The position numbers and the translations under genes are program-made. Below the pieces are notes generated by a model. It saw nothing but the letters and a program-made list of their open reading frames with translations, made no database searches and had not been told where the DNA came from. A stretch of DNA of 64,000 bases from contig CM041465.1 in NCBI GenBank assembly GCA_023213395.1, positions 27,349,741 to 27,413,740 on the forward strand. Direction: 5' to 3'. This stretch comes from Cycas panzhihuaensis (Eukaryota > Cycadophyta). Within the stretch, counting starts at the first letter, position 1. Each line of letters starts with the position of its first letter. Of this stretch, positions 12,040-24,780 are shown in pieces.

Positions 12040-12420
12040 CTTCATTTTCCCTTTGTAGATGAATTTGAGTTGCCCCCAATGGGATGAACACACGGCTCCC
12101 ATTTGATCGAGTCATGGATCTCCTAATAAAAGATTATAGTCCATGCTTACGTTGAGGACTACAATGTCAGTGAGAATAGTCTTGTCCTCAAGGGTAAGAG
12201 GAATGGAAACTGACACTAAAGGCATTTTCTTGCTACCATCGTAGCCTTGACAATGCCATAGGATAGGCTCAAGAATTGTTATGCCTAACTCTTGCATGAT
12301 TCATAAGGGCATAATGTTGACGAAAGAACCATTGTATATAATAGTTCTTTGAAGAATACACTCAAGTTTATCTATGGATCTAGTGAAAGAGTAGTGCCAT
12401 TAGTATTTCCTTTCATGAGT
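12040..12420 (-). pseudogene. T2 retropepsin-like protease
   Basis: Segment 12297-12112 carries MQELGI...WHCQGYDGS...MPLVSVSIPLTLEDKT and MDYNLLLGDP, the C-terminal half of the retropepsin fold. The active-site segment upstream (about 12350-12300) is degraded: the T3 motif VDNGSSINAMP is only partly recognisable. Fold assignment comes from collinearity with T3 (45900-45600). Confidence 0.7.
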
Positions 12421-15110
12421 TGGAGGGAGATCTTTAAGGTTAAATGAGATAACAGGTTCATGGCTTGGGGCAACCCTTAAGGCGTGGACGGAAATATCAA
12501 CTAACCCTAAAGTCTCCAGGAGGAAAGCACGTTGCTCTGGGCAGCTTCTCAAGATGTCCATCATAGACATCACTATAGCCATGGTGTGAATCTCATCAAT
12601 GATAGAGAAGGGCCTTCCCTTCCTAGTGGGTTGGGGAAGCACCCTTTAAAAATCATAATGACTAAGAGGAACGAGGATCGTCTTGGGAAGCAGTGGAATC
12701 TCTGAAGGAGGATTCTCCAAATGAGGGTCAAGATAAGAAGAGGAAGAAGCACCTATGGCTTCTTTGGCTACTTGAGACCAGGTCAAAGTGTATAAAGGCA
12801 TGGTCTCAAGCATTTGGATAACTCTTTTTCCCTTGTTTCAGGATTAAGAGGAAGAAGGAGTCTAACGATGAGAATCAGAAGAGGAGGAAGAGTTCCTTAC
12901 CCCTTTTCATTTAGCTTGCATAGGACGAGGGTTAGGGGATCTCCACCTATTTTGATTCCCCCTTTACTGGGTATACTAATCATGTTCCCTATGCTTGGGA
13001 AAAGGATCTCTATAAACAAGTTGGTCTAGATTAGGCCTAGATGGTCGTTTAGAAGAGGAGTCATGATGTGGGGCAGATTTGGGATGCTTTGCCCTACACT
13101 ATGAATCCTCATAGAAGCACTCACTATAAATGGAGCACCATATCTTCTCTAAGGAAGAGTTTGTCTTCCTTGCTTGAGAAGTATGGGTATTTCCATTCTT
13201 GGGAGTCATAACTTGAGAGGCTTGATGAACAGGTTTATGGGAAGTAGATGATAAAGGAACTTAGAGTTTAAGCTCCTTCATCGTACATTCAAAAGAACAT
13301 ATAGCAGAAGTCAAAGGGTCCAAGCTCTTCTCCATTGAATGAGTCAAAGACCTAGGAGGTTGATAGATTTTGGTGTCATGGGATGGAGGGGGTGCCTCAC
13401 GTTGTTGCGATGACCTAAGAGGTTTATTGAGACCTGCTTGGATCTCAATAGCCTTAAGACCCAAACATTTGGCTATGGTAGAGTCACATGTTATTGCCTC
13501 TATCTTGAGGACTTTAACATGTACTTCGAGGTAAAGAGCATTTACAAAAAGATTCCTCTTTAACTCCTGGGGTAGAGTTGCCTTCATGGAGTAGAGGAGA
13601 TTATGGAAATACCTTACAAAGTCACGATTCATTTCATCATGACCTTATTTGAGGGACAAGAGGGCCTTCATTCTTCTCTTGAAGGGATGAGCAACATCAA
13701 GATAGTTGACAAATTCATCAACGAGTTACTGGAATGAGTGGATGGAGTGTACGGGAAGGTGATAGAACCATTTGAGGGTATCGCTTTGTAAGGAATGCGG
13801 GAAAAATTTCACCAAAATGTGATTATATACCCAATAGTTGATGCACACCATAGAAAATCTTTTGATGTACTCCGTTGGGTCTTGAGAGGAGGTCCCATCA
13901 AACCTGGGTGCCTCAAGAAGGTGAGGCAGTAAGTTAGTTCTTAATGCCTTGATGGATAAGGGGGTCGACCTATAATCCATGAAGGGATAGGCCCTTGGTT
14001 GGACCATCAGGTCAATGAAGGATGAAGGTAGAGGTGGGCAAGGATGCCCAAATTGTCCTTGGGAAACTTGGCCCAAAAGGAGATATGAAATTCCTCTCGC
14101 TTGGTGAGAGGGAAATAATACCAAATGTAGGGGGATTGGAAAAGAAGTGGATAGGTAGGAAGGACCCATCCCCTATTGAGGGTATGCCTCTTGTTGGAAG
14201 GGGACTGAAGAGAGGGTGCCTTGAGAAGGAGCTTGTACTTCCTGTGAAGGCACCACATAGGAAGAAGTGTGAGAAGAAGAAATGGATGGGTGTGGGACTA
14301 GATTTTACCCATATGGACCATCTATAGGTGGTGCGACACCATATAGATGCAGGGGGTCCACCCCATAGACAGGAAGAGGATTCCTTTTATCATACCCCTA
14401 TTGTTGGAAAGTGTATCCCATGGGTATGTAAAGAGAGGAATCCCTAGGTTGAGTTTGGGAGTATATGGAGATTTGTCCCATGCAACTAGAGGTAGGGGGA
14501 TACGTAGATCCCCTAGATCTAATGGAAGGTAGATGGACTATGGTTGGCTAGAGCGTAGTCACATGACTAGGAGGAGGCATACTTAACCTAAGTTGGGGAG
14601 TTGGTATACCTCGAGTGGCCCTAAGAAATGTGAACCACAAGAAGAGGAAGACATAATGAGGGATGGTCCCATTGCAGATAAGGAAGTTGAATGGAATGGA
14701 TACAAAGGCACGAAGGTGGTGGAGGAGAGCGCCATGTTTCACAAGATGCTATCCAACCATTTGCGAGGTGGTTGGAGACTAGCCACTTAGAAGCACTGAT
14801 TAAGCACTTCCACCACATCCGTAGGAGGGGTATCCACCTCCTCATATGAGGTCAAAGGATCCTCATATGAAGTGGACCCCACAAGGTGATCCTCATGGGT
14901 ATTGTCACTAAGATGGTGATATCCCATGGGAGAAGACACTTCCACTTCATGAGTGGAAAGGTGATGAACCTACGAGTGCTCTTGGTCAGCCACATAGAAG
15001 ATGGGGTCCTCACCCTCTTAGGTGGGCTCTTGGAAAGAAGTAGAAGGTTGGTGAGATTTGGAAACATAGGCATGATATGCCCAATTCAAAGGGAATCCCT
15101 CCATAGTTGA
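12400..15110 (-). pseudogene. T2 gag, in several frames
   Basis: Segments: 14169-13726 (PRAYPFMDYRSTPLSIKALR, LLEAPRFDGTSSQDPTEYIK) is the N-terminal part of the Gag core; 13632-13261 (MNRDFVRYFHNLL, FVNALYLEVHVKVLKI) is its C-terminal part and linker; 12642-12400 is the spacer leading to protease. The N-terminal Ser/Pro-rich region extends to about 15110. The knuckle region near 13090 is too damaged to read. Particle-forming role is inferred from the Gag core. Confidence 0.8.
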
Positions 15111-15334
15111 TTTGGAATCTAACAATGGAAGGGGAGAATAAGGAGAGTCTTCTAACGAATGAGGGAGACCTCATAAATGACAAGAAAATCATCGCATATA
15201 AGTCCTTCCTAAGAGTTGGAAGAAAGAAGAATAATAGAATGATAGATGTTAGGGGTTGCCTAATGAATCAAGAAGGACTACTAAAGGAGAGGTAGCACCA
15301 ATAGAAAAGGGATTAGGATAGACCCTTTACTAAT

Positions 15335-15356
15335 GAGTCCCTAATATGGTCACTAG
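15335..15356 (-). other. T2 primer-binding site
   Basis: Adjacent to the LTR the minus strand reads CTAGTGACCATATTAGGGAC, a mutated form of the T3 site CTGGTGACCATACTGGGGAC. It marks the internal edge of the 5' LTR. Confidence 0.6.
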
Positions 15357-18300
15357 TGGAAGCGCACCTCTAGGGGGTCACTAAATGCAAGGGGATCAAA
15401 CCTATATAATTAACAATCATAGGGCTAAAGGATCTTTGGAAGCAATGAAAAGGATTACCCACAAAAGGTGTTTGTGCATCAGAACATAGGTTTAAGGACC
15501 TGCAAATGGCACATAAGCCTTCCCTTATGGTGAGTACTTTCTCAGATTTGAGACAAGGGGGCTTTCTCAATTTTTCGAGTAGCCTCAAAGGGACCCTCCT
15601 ATACTAGATGGCTAATGAAGGAGGATTGGAATAAGGGACACCTTTCCCAAGGAGCGAGAAAGGGAGGAGGTAGACCCTAATGGAAGAAAGGGTACCTACT
15701 AATAAGAAATAGGTAACTGGTAACAAAGGTGCAAGGAGGAAGTTGGATGGGAAAGGACCAACTTCCAAATAAAGGTAAGATGAAGCAATGCCTTACCAAA
15801 AAGAGGAGAAGGACCCTAAGGAGGATGTCCTTAATGTATCAACACTCGAAACAGATGACTAGGTGTGTAAGTATTATGTAATGCATCTTTTGTCTTTGTT
15901 TTATAGGGAACGAGATAGTGTTGTAAGTTGTTACTATTTTCTGTTTATATTTGAATAAAAAAAGACACAAGAAAGAACAACAACTCTCTCTCTCCCTTGA
16001 TTCTAGCCTCTCTCTCTTTGCCTTTTACAAGTGTCAAAGGAACTAAGCAAGTAAGAATCATAGGTAGAGAATGGAAGGGATAATGCAAGCTAACCCAATA
16101 ATACATAGGAAAGAGAATAGATTGGAGTGAAGGGACTCAAAACCTTTTGCACTCCAACTGTAGTGGATATAGGAGTCAAGCAAAAAGAGGGGGATGAAGA
16201 TGCAACCGATGGGATCAATACCTACATGTGCAAAATGACTGTCCTTCCCTCTATATGATCAAACCAAATAATCAACAAATAGTAAAGCACAAACTACTTT
16301 TCCTTTTTCTCTTTTCTTCCTTTAGGAGCCAGGGGGAAAGGAATGAGTAAGAAGGTAGAGTGAAAAGGAGTACACCTAAAACTGGACGGTTGGTGTAGAG
16401 GCCCTTTCTCTTTCCACGCAATCCACTTTCGTTCGCTTAATGCTCCTTGTTGCAGTTGATGTTGTGAGAGGAATACTAGCGGGGCTTCCTTACCTTCCCT
16501 AAAGACAAACTACGAAAAGAACTAAAAGGAAAAGAAGAGTTGCTCACAATGAAATTTCAAAGCACCGTAATGATAATGAGAGAAGAGTGTATATGTTTTA
16601 TGAAGACCTTTGTTTGCTCCAAAAAAGGTGAAACCTCTATAACAAGTTGCTTACCCTTTTCCAAGGGCACTAGACATACATGGGAGCAAGCGTGTGTATA
16701 TATGCTTATCAAAAAGAAAAAAGGAAAGTGATCTTATGTAAATATCCTTTAAATAGCACCATATGCAACATTAATTTTACTTATTATGCATGTAAAGTGT
16801 TCTAATGATTATGGGAAAAAGGGGGGTAAAAGGAGGAAAGAAAAGTAGCCTTGGAATGGCTAACCCTCCAAGTGAAATGTCTCCATGTATCCAAGCACTC
16901 AAATTGGCGAATCAAGAAAGAAGCCAAGTTTCTATAATTGTAAGAACAAAGGAAATTTTTGTGTATGGAAAATGTTGCAAAAGATGTAAAAGTTGCAAAT
17001 GTTACAAAAGTTGCAATGTGCAACTTTTGTAATATTTACAAAAGTAAAGCAAAGACTATATAAATCACAAGGGGTTATTGCTAAAATCAGATTTCATGAA
17101 GGGTATGAAGGTTGGTTGTAGGCATAATAAGCTGCTATCCATACAGCAACCAATAAGGTTCCCTACCCTAAGGGTTTCAGGTGTACAAGGGAGGCATAGG
17201 GAGAGGAAAAGAGCAAAGAGTAGGGGTCTACCCTTAAGGAGATGGCCAAGAGGGTCATAACCCTAACCTAGAACTCCTTTCTTTCTTTGTTGTACCTTTC
17301 CCTCTCAACCTCCTTGGTTTGGACCCAAGAAAAGCCTCAAGGCATGAGGAAACAAGCCCAAGAAAAGGAAGGGTTTGCCTTCTAGAATGAAGATGTGTGA
17401 AATGGTTTCACAAAGCAAACTAAAAACAAGCAAGAAAATCTCTTTTTCTTAAGGAAAGGAATAATGTGCAGGTCTAAAAATACCTGTTAGAATAGATTTG
17501 AAATGGATCTACCTTGTATGGTGGCTAGGAGAAAGGTTTGCCTTAAAGAATAGGTGAGAAACCCCTACAATAGTATAAGAAGAGAGTATAACCTGTAAAC
17601 AAACTTGATGTCAGTGATTTGATGGAGTGCTTGTGGAGAAGATCTGTATAGGACCCATTGTTGTAGACTTGTAACTCAGGGTTTTACCCTAAGGAAGGAG
17701 ATGGTAAGAGTGGAGAATAGGTAATAGTAGGAGATAACCTTCTTTTCAAAAATTTTCTAAGAGAGGAGAGGAAAGAAGAGAAGGAATGAGCAAAATTTTG
17801 AGTTTTTAAACCCAACCCTAACCTAACAAGCAATTAGGGCTCACCCTGGGCGGGAAACATCCCAATGTCATGTGTTAATTTTGTATTTGATGTGAAATTG
17901 GCTATGGCCAGGTAGAAAAAAAGAAAATGTGAACAATCACACCGTAGTAAACTTTGTGTTACTACGACATTTACAGCAGTACCATGGAATTTGTAGCAAT
18001 GCATTCAAAACTAGGTGAAAACAAGAAGGGAAGCTCAGAAGACTACCTAAAAGGGAGGCCTTAGACCGCGAAAGGGAAAAATAATGCATTGTTGAGGTGT
18101 TCAGGGGGTTTTAAGAGCTAGAGGGACCATGATGAATGAGAAAAAGGTGGCAACAAGGCCCCAGAGAGAGATAAGTGGAAAATAAGGATGACGATCATGC
18201 CTAAACAGGTTAGTAGGGATTGCATCATGCCAAGAGGTGATAAAGAACATGCTATAGGAGCCAAGAGTGCTTGGAGATGATGTGGAGGCATGGTGGAGGG

Positions 18301-18532
18301 TCATGGAATGCCATGGCATATTTATCCCAAGTCGTCATAGGCTAGAATATTAGGTGCAAATGTGAGTATGCAGACAGGCCAGGTATAATGATCATGTAAT
18401 CAATTAACAACATGCAAAGTGCATCTATCGACAATCCAATAGCATCTTAAAGCCAATGAAAGTGTGGATACGAATATACCTACACTTACCTGAGGTGAGT
18501 CGTCTATGTCCATTCCTAGTAGTCATGAAACA
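15357..18532 (-). repeat. T2 5' LTR
   Basis: The repeat begins TGGAAGCGC and ends CATGAAACA, giving 3176 bp with TG...CA ends. It shares with the other Tat LTRs the 'cgtcataggcta' block (18338), the 'cttacctg' block (18485-18492) and the 'gggcttccttaccttccc' block (about 16480). It is strongly diverged from its partner at 5349-8329, which implies an old insertion. About 17730-17830 (minus strand) is the AT-rich promoter zone, with GGTTGGGTTTAAAAACTC. No gene is seen. Confidence 0.8.
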
Positions 18533-19660
18533 TATACCAAGGAACCTTTAGGCCTGGTACATCCAGACATCTATGGGCCCATGTCCTAGGCATCTTTTGG
18601 AGGCTGTCATTTTTTTATTATATTTATTGATGACTATTCTAGAAAAGTATGGATATGTTTCCTAAAGTAGAAATCAAAAGCCTTTTATAGATTCAGAGAG
18701 TTTAAGTATGGTGCTAAACTTGAATCTAAAAAGCCACTAAATATCCTTCATGATAATAATATAGGTTAATACACATCAAATGAGTTCATCTAATTTTAAG
18801 AGGATGATAACATCAAATAGTAGTATTTTTCCCCATACACCCCTCAACCAAATAGAGTTATTGAGTGAATGAATTAAACCTTGGCTAGCAAAGGCAAATC
18901 CATGCTTACCATTAAATTCTTGGGACTTCAATTCTAGGTTGAAGCCCTTCATATAGCAGCATGCCTCATAAATAAAAGTCTAACTAAGCCAATATTGAAC
19001 ATTACTCTTGAGGAGGCCTGGTCAAGTCAAAAGCCTACGGTCTCATATTTGCATACTTTTAGTTATACAGTGTATATGCTCATACCAATAGAATAAAGGA
19101 AAAAGTTGGATGATAAGAGCAAAAAATGTATCCTTATTGGTTATCAACCTAGTTGTAAAGCATATAAATTGTGTGATCCTACCACCAAGCAAATGCATAC
19201 ATCTTGGGACATCATTTTCTTAGAAGAGAACTAGGATTTAGATATCACACAAATTTCATTCTTTGATTATCAATCTAATAAAGTATATATTGCTCCTCTT
19301 ACTCCATAAAATGTTCCTACTAAATACATGCCTCATATATTAACATATTCTCCATGTACTTCATATGCATCACCTACCTCTACATCTACATATACTCTTA
19401 TTAATCCTTTAAAGGATATTTAGGATGATGCTACTTCAGAGTAGTTGCCCAAATGGTACATGCAGATAATCTCTTCCACTCCACCACCACCACAATGAGT
19501 AAAGAGACAATTGAAATATAGGACATCCACTAACTTTGCTTAAATGGAAAAAGTGTTGTCAGCTCTTGAACCATCTACATTTAAGGAAGTTGTTGGAGAT
19601 CTAAAATGACAAGTAGCAATGAATAAAGAAATTGATTCTATCCTACAAAATGATACTTAG
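18533..19660 (+). pseudogene. C1 copia, integrase to start of RT (left part)
   Basis: The plus-strand translation gives HPDIYGP, FIIFIDDYSRKVWICFLK, LNILHDNNIG and YTPQPNRVIE, i.e. the D, D and E neighbourhoods of a Ty1/copia integrase core. Further on is the variable zone leading to the RT start (19560-19655). Many stops occur in all frames. The left end is cut off by T2 and the right end by S1. The reading resumes at 27613 after the five-base duplication CTTAG, so this is the same element. Confidence 0.8.
19656..19660. other. Target-site duplication of S1, left copy (CTTAG)
   Basis: The five bases CTTAG precede the left 86-bp LTR and recur at 27613-27617 after the right one. Five base pairs is the normal duplication size for copia integrase. 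Confidence 0.85.
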
Positions 19661-19746
19661 TGTTGGAGCATGTGACGCTAACTATCACAAGGAAGTCCTC
19701 TTCCCAAATCACCCTAGGGCTTTTGGTGTAAAGTCAACCTGTGACA
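19661..19746 (+). repeat. S1 5' LTR (86 bp)
   Basis: TG...CA ends, with a near-identical copy at 27527-27612 in direct orientation. It is too short to hold an obvious TATA box, so promoter function is unclear. Confidence 0.85.
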
Positions 19747-19748
19747 TG

Positions 19749-19760
19749 TGGTATCAGAGC
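19749..19760 (+). other. S1 primer-binding site, initiator Met tRNA type
   Basis: TGGTATCAGAGC lies two bases after the LTR. It is the standard plant complement of the 3' end of initiator Met tRNA, used to prime minus-strand synthesis. Confidence 0.9.
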
Positions 19761-21750
19761 TAGAAGGGGATCTATTCACTCCATTCCACTTGCATGGAGT
19801 CATTTTGCCTCTCCTTCACCTTCAATGTAAAGTTTTGAGAGTGCATTCATTATTTTTTAATATTTTCAGAGCTTAAAATTATAGTATTTTATATGTTGCT
19901 ACTTTTTCCATGTGTGTAGAAATTTAGAGGTGAAGAATACACATTTTTGAAGCTGTTCAACTGCCGAAATAGTCCCAGAAGCATTAAAGGCCCAAAATTT
20001 CATAAAAATTAGACCATCTCATAATTTGATGAAATTTGGCATGAAAGATCAACTTAACTAGAGGATCATTTTTTTCATCTATAGCAACTTCAAATTCAGC
20101 CTAAAACAATGAGTTTTGGTTGTGAAAAAAGGGTAAATTTTGTAGATAATTGATTTAAAACACTTTTCCTAATGAAATCCTTTAATTATAAGCTGAAGAT
20201 CTGAAAGTTTTATTAAGGGATCTAGTAGATTTATGTCTTAATATTAGTTTAAGATAGATCTCATCAAATTTCATCAACTGGTTAGTGAGATCTATGCAGT
20301 TTTCTCACAGTTGTTGATTTTGCCTACTCAACCCCACAAAGGACCTTGCAAGGGCATTTCAGGTAAGTTTTTGGTAGATTTTAGAGATGGTGCAGAAGGG
20401 AAAGTTAATGTAAGTTTCAAAATGTAACTTTTGACATATTGAAGTTCAGATTCTGAGATAGTTGATCTGGCATGATTTTACTTTGGTGCTTTTTTGGGTA
20501 GAAACTTTTTATTCCTTTTCTAAAATATGACTTCACAAATCTATTAGAAACAATATTTTGAATACTTTTTCCTTCTGTCATAAAGTCAGTTTTCATCATT
20601 TAGGCTTTCATATTTGTAATTTTTAAAAATTTGCTTATTTATCATTAATTGTAAATTTTGTGAAAAAATCAAAAAGTAGGGCAAAATAGCATGCATATAG
20701 ATTTAGAAAAATCATTATTTTAGTGACAAGTTGATCTGAGTTTTATCCCATTGTGGATTTTGTATTAAAACTTCCAAAATCATATTTGGAAACATTGTAC
20801 TAAAGCAAGGGAAACCTTAGATCGAAAGCAACATCTAGTTCCCCTGCTAAATCTAGTATGCTTTTCTATTTGTACACATAGCATAAAGCATCAAAAAAGT
20901 AGCAATAATAATAAATCATCACAAAAGCAGCAACAACAACAAAGCATCACAAAAGCAGCAGCAACAACAAAGTAAGCATGAAGAGCAAGCAAGCACATTT
21001 GGCAAGTTTTTATTTTAGTTTTCAGTTATACAAAAACATCTTACACTATTCCTAAAAGGAATCTCATCCGTACGATCTATACCACCAGTTCTTGACTTAT
21101 GTGCACACTCACCTTGGTTGAAATAGACCAAGGTTGGCCGAAGTCCAGGCCCTAAGGGAGGTGCGAGTTTCATACTAGGTCTGGTCTTAACCGGAATAGT
21201 GGTGGAGGGACAAGTTCGCCATACCTATGGCCTCCAATCAGGAATAATCCTGATAACCACCTGGGAAAACTGAAAACCTTAATACAGGATTAAAATTAAG
21301 TTGGTCCAATAGCCATCATAGCTATGGCATACATAATACCATTTGACTCTTTAGAGGAGGTATATAGCTACTCATTGGTAAACTGGGTGAGGATTGGGAG
21401 TACTTGGGCTCCACTATGACTTGGATTTCATCACCAAGCACAGGTGTGGGTATCATGGGTGAAGGCCCTAATCGTATACTAGAAGTATTAGGCATCGAAA
21501 CCTCACCTACATTTAGACATAAGTGAGAGGTTAGTGGCATGACACATCACCATTCTTTGCCAAATCTACATTAGGCCTCATTCTTGCATCATTACTTATA
21601 TTCATTTTTTTATATAATTATTGAAAAATAGTTAATCATTGCTTGCTTATCATCATAACAATCATTTCTACATCCATGTTGCACCAGGTGTACTAGCCAC
21701 ATGTGTCAGTGGTACATACTTCTATCATCTCTTCTACTTCTTCATCATTA
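19761..21750 (+). other. S1 leader, no gene recognised
   Basis: Two kilobases of AT-rich sequence without a sustained frame. About 20890-20980 carries CAA/GCA-type short repeats (AGCAACAACAACAAAGC). I see no copy of the 312-bp LTR-like repeat from 26745-27372 here. The length is large for a copia leader, so extra inserted sequence is possible. Confidence 0.5.
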
Positions 21751-21751
21751 C

Positions 21752-22690
21752 TATGTCATCTCAATTTAAGTAAAATATTAACTACATATTGAAACGCAAA
21801 GAAAATTGGGATATATGGTACACTGAAATTAAAAATGCTGCAAAGTATAAATGCCTTTGGAGAGACCACCTGCAACCCACACCCATCATACCAGCAATGG
21901 CTACAACAACTGCTTCCAGTGGATCCGCCCCAATAACTCCTACAGATGTTGTTGTTAAACTACAATGGGAGATAGATGATGAAAAGATTCGTGCAGGAAT
22001 TTTGTTGGTCATTGATCACTCCTTGCATAACTTGATAAACAAAGAGGAACATGATATAGCCTGGAAGGTCCTAGAAGTTCTTAGAAAGAACTTTGATACA
22101 AAGTTAGATTTAGAATTTGTTCATCTTGTTTTGAAAATGAACAAATTAAAAATGTAGAAAGGATGAGCTCATAAGACAATAATTCTCCTTCAACTAATCA
22201 AACATGCAATTGACAAAGACTTTAAGACCCAATGCATCACTTGGGCATTTTTGATCCAGTCATGTTTACATGTCCCTAATTATAAAAACTTGCTTGGAAG
22301 TCTTCAATCTAGTGGAACATTGAAGACACTCAACTTCAAAGCACTTGTCGAGAAGTTCATAGAATTTGACAAGACTTTTGACACAAACTTTGTAGCCTCT
22401 AACTCTCCTCCAGATGCAGCCTTTGAGGTAGAAGAAGAAGTCTGCTACACAAAAAATCAAGGTCCCTCTCTTGGCAGTGGAAATATCCAAGCAATGGGAA
22501 GAGGAAGAAATATGGAAAATCATACACAAGGTCAATCAAAGCCTCAATCACAACCTCGACAGTTTCAAGGCCAAGGGCCACCTCAATAAAGAGCAAGATA
22601 GTCAGGGACTAGTAATCAAACTATTATGTGTGATCAGTGTAACCGTAAAGGACACTTAGCAAAATATTACAGAACTGCCACTTATAAGTT
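21752..22690 (+). pseudogene. S1 gag with zinc knuckle
   Basis: A first segment (21789-22157: ENWDIWYTEIKNAAKYKCLW, DIAWKVLEVLRKNFDTK) and a second (22251-22589: MIQSCLHVPNYKNLLGSLQ, GRGRNMENHTQGQSKPQSQP) fit a copia Gag with a Gln-rich C-terminal tail. At 22626 follows CDQCNRKGHLAKYYR, a CCHC zinc knuckle whose last Cys has become Tyr. Stops at 22158 and 22587 and a frame change split the protein. The likely start is near 21752 (MSSQF), followed soon by a stop. Confidence 0.8.
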
Positions 22691-23540
22691 AGCCATGTTC
22701 CAACCAAAACATGGAGCTCACAATGTTGAAGAAACTTATGAAGAATCCTTTAGTGGTGCAAGTTTTGTACAAGCACATATTCAAAGAATTGAGGGATCTT
22801 CAGCATCAAATAACATTGACTAACCAAAGAGATACTTTGAAGCTCAGTGTGGATATATCACTTGTGAATTCCCTTCACCAATGCCAAGTCCTATTGGAAT
22901 TGCCAATAGTGTGGCTTCAATCGATGGATAGTGGATCATGGACACAGCAGTAACTCAACATATGACATGCAATCGTAGTCTATATCAAACATTTGACTCA
23001 AATGTTCATGGAGTTGTTCACATGGCTAATAAATAACAACAACCTATTGAAGGAATTGGCAACATTCACTTGAAACTCCCATGCTTAGAAGATTTTACAT
23101 TTCTTGATGTCTTATACATACCCAATCTCAAACAAAACCTACTCTCTTTATCTACACTTATTTATCGTGGATTTGATCTAAGTGTACCCGTAAATGACTA
23201 GACTCTTAAGGTTATTCACCCTCTAACTAATCAGGTGGTTTTGATTGGACATCTCTCTGGCAAACTCTTTTGACTGAATGACTCTCCATCTTCTGAAGCT
23301 CATTGTGCCCAAAGCCCTTGTGCCAATGAAGAATTTGCATTTAATTCCATCTTGACCCATCCAACATTGTCACTAGAAGCTCTTTGGCATGCTTGTATGG
23401 GCCATGTTCACATTGATAGACTTAGAGATCTTTCTAATACTCTTCCAAACCTTCCAAAAATTTTCTCTAAGCCCTTTAAATGTGAAGCTTGTATCATTGT
23501 CAAATCTCATCGACAACCATTTCCTAAAAGTTAGTGGAAA
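22690..23540 (+). pseudogene. S1 protease and GAG-pre-integrase region
   Basis: A MDSGSW stretch at about 22926 is a damaged form of the copia protease active site (D-S/T-G), followed by HMTCNRSLYQTF in another frame and FLDVLYIPNLKQNLLS at 23101-23150, a standard copia landmark. The 23352-23534 segment has LWHACMGHVHIDRL and KCEACIIVKSHRQPF, the HHCC zinc-binding GAG-pre-integrase domain. A stop at 23535 and others upstream break the frame. Confidence 0.75.
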
Positions 23541-24330
23541 TCGAGCCATCCATTACAATTAGTACACTCTAATTTGTGTGGGTCAATGCCCATTCCTTCA
23601 CTGAAGGGCAAGATATATTAGATCTTTTTCATTGATGATTTCACTAGAAAAGTATGGGTAGCTTTTCTACACAAGAAAGATAAAGCATTCCGTATATTCA
23701 AGGAATTCAAAGCCATTACTGAAAAAGAGTCAGGTTATCAACTTAAATGTCTTTAAACTGATAATGATGGCGAATATACCTCACATGAGTTTGAAAGCTA
23801 CCTTTGGGACAATGGCATCAATCATCAAACAACAGTAGCAGGTACCCCACAACAAAATAGGGTTGTCGAGCACATGAACAGGATAATCATGAACAGGGCT
23901 CGTGCTATGCTAATATATAAAAATGTACCTGCCTATTTATGGGCTGAAGCAATTTAGACAGTTGTTTATTGTATCATTGTTGTTAGCCCATCAAAGGAAG
24001 CATAATCACCTAATGAAGTGGTCAAGACAAACCCCCATTGTTCACTACTTTAAAATTTTTGGCTCTACATGTTATGCCCATATTCTAGATGCAGATCAAA
24101 ATAAACTCTAGCCAAGGGCACTTAAAGGCACCTTTGTTGGATACCCTATAGATAAGAAAGTGTATAAGGTCTTCATACCTTCACAACAAAAAATCATCGT
24201 TACCAGAGATGTCATTTTTGTGGAGACAGAGGATCAGTTACTTAAATTAGACTCCATAGTACCCTATGTCGCTATAACAATGTTATCAAGTATGATATTC
24301 AGATTCTAAAATTTAGAGGGGGGGACAGAC
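23541..24330 (+). pseudogene. S1 integrase core
   Basis: LVHSNLCGSMP occupies the place of the first catalytic Asp (normally H-S/T-D), so Asp has become Asn. TDNDGEYTSHEF supplies the second Asp and TPQQNRVVEHMNR the Glu. FFIDDFTRKVWV lies between them. Copia integrases insert the cDNA; the D-to-N change and stops near 23619, 23755 and 23956 make this copy inactive. The C-terminal part (HYFKIFGSTCYAHI) is readable to about 24110. Confidence 0.8.
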
Positions 24331-24780
24331 ATAAATTACTCTAAATATTGGAAGTTGACAATAGAGCCTTGGAGGATACAAGTTGTGACTCTGAACCAAT
24401 GAGTGCACATCCAGCACTATCTTTTGAAGATAACAAAGTTGACAAAGGTAAAGATATTATAGAAGAACCATCCTCTCCACCTTCAGTTAACAAAGGCAAA
24501 ATGGTGGTATAAGGACCATCTTCCTCAGGCACATCAACATCCTCCTCACAAAATAATTATTTTAATGAATATGATGAAAACCAAGAAGTTAGGGAAATGA
24601 GGACATCATTCCCAACTCGAGGATCTCGAGAAGCTTTCCAACTCAATAAGGACATACGACCAGATGAGGTGGGAAAAACTGGCACTTGAAGTGCCCATAG
24701 AGCAAGGATGCAGGAATCATTATATGTTGAGCTTGAACTAGTAGAATTGCACCTTACTCTTAATGAAGAGTCCTTAACGT
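24331..24780 (+). pseudogene. S1 integrase-RT spacer
   Basis: A Ser/Glu-rich variable region with stops. It is typical of the low-conservation linker between integrase and RT in copia Pol. No motif is recognised. Confidence 0.45.

Larger units (their letters stand above)
5349..18532 (-). mobile_element. T2: Tat-like Ty3/gypsy retrotransposon with both LTRs, degraded
   Basis: The minus-strand order is LTR 15357-18532, PBS, gag (15110-12400), protease (12420-12040), linker, RT (11200-10371), RNase H (10370-9640), integrase (9571-8470) and LTR 5349-8329. Only about 140 bp separates the integrase stop from the 3' LTR; T3 and T4 have about 4.5 kb there (antisense gene plus second RNase H). T2 either lost that module or is a family member without it. 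The sequence just right of the element is C1 copia integrase, so T2 sits inside C1. A possible target-site copy TATAC is at 18533-18537; its partner cannot be seen because the left LTR is shared with T1. Confidence 0.8.

Noticed and set aside
20417-20599. Short frames in the S1 leader
   Set aside because: AT-rich, no motif, no support from other copies.
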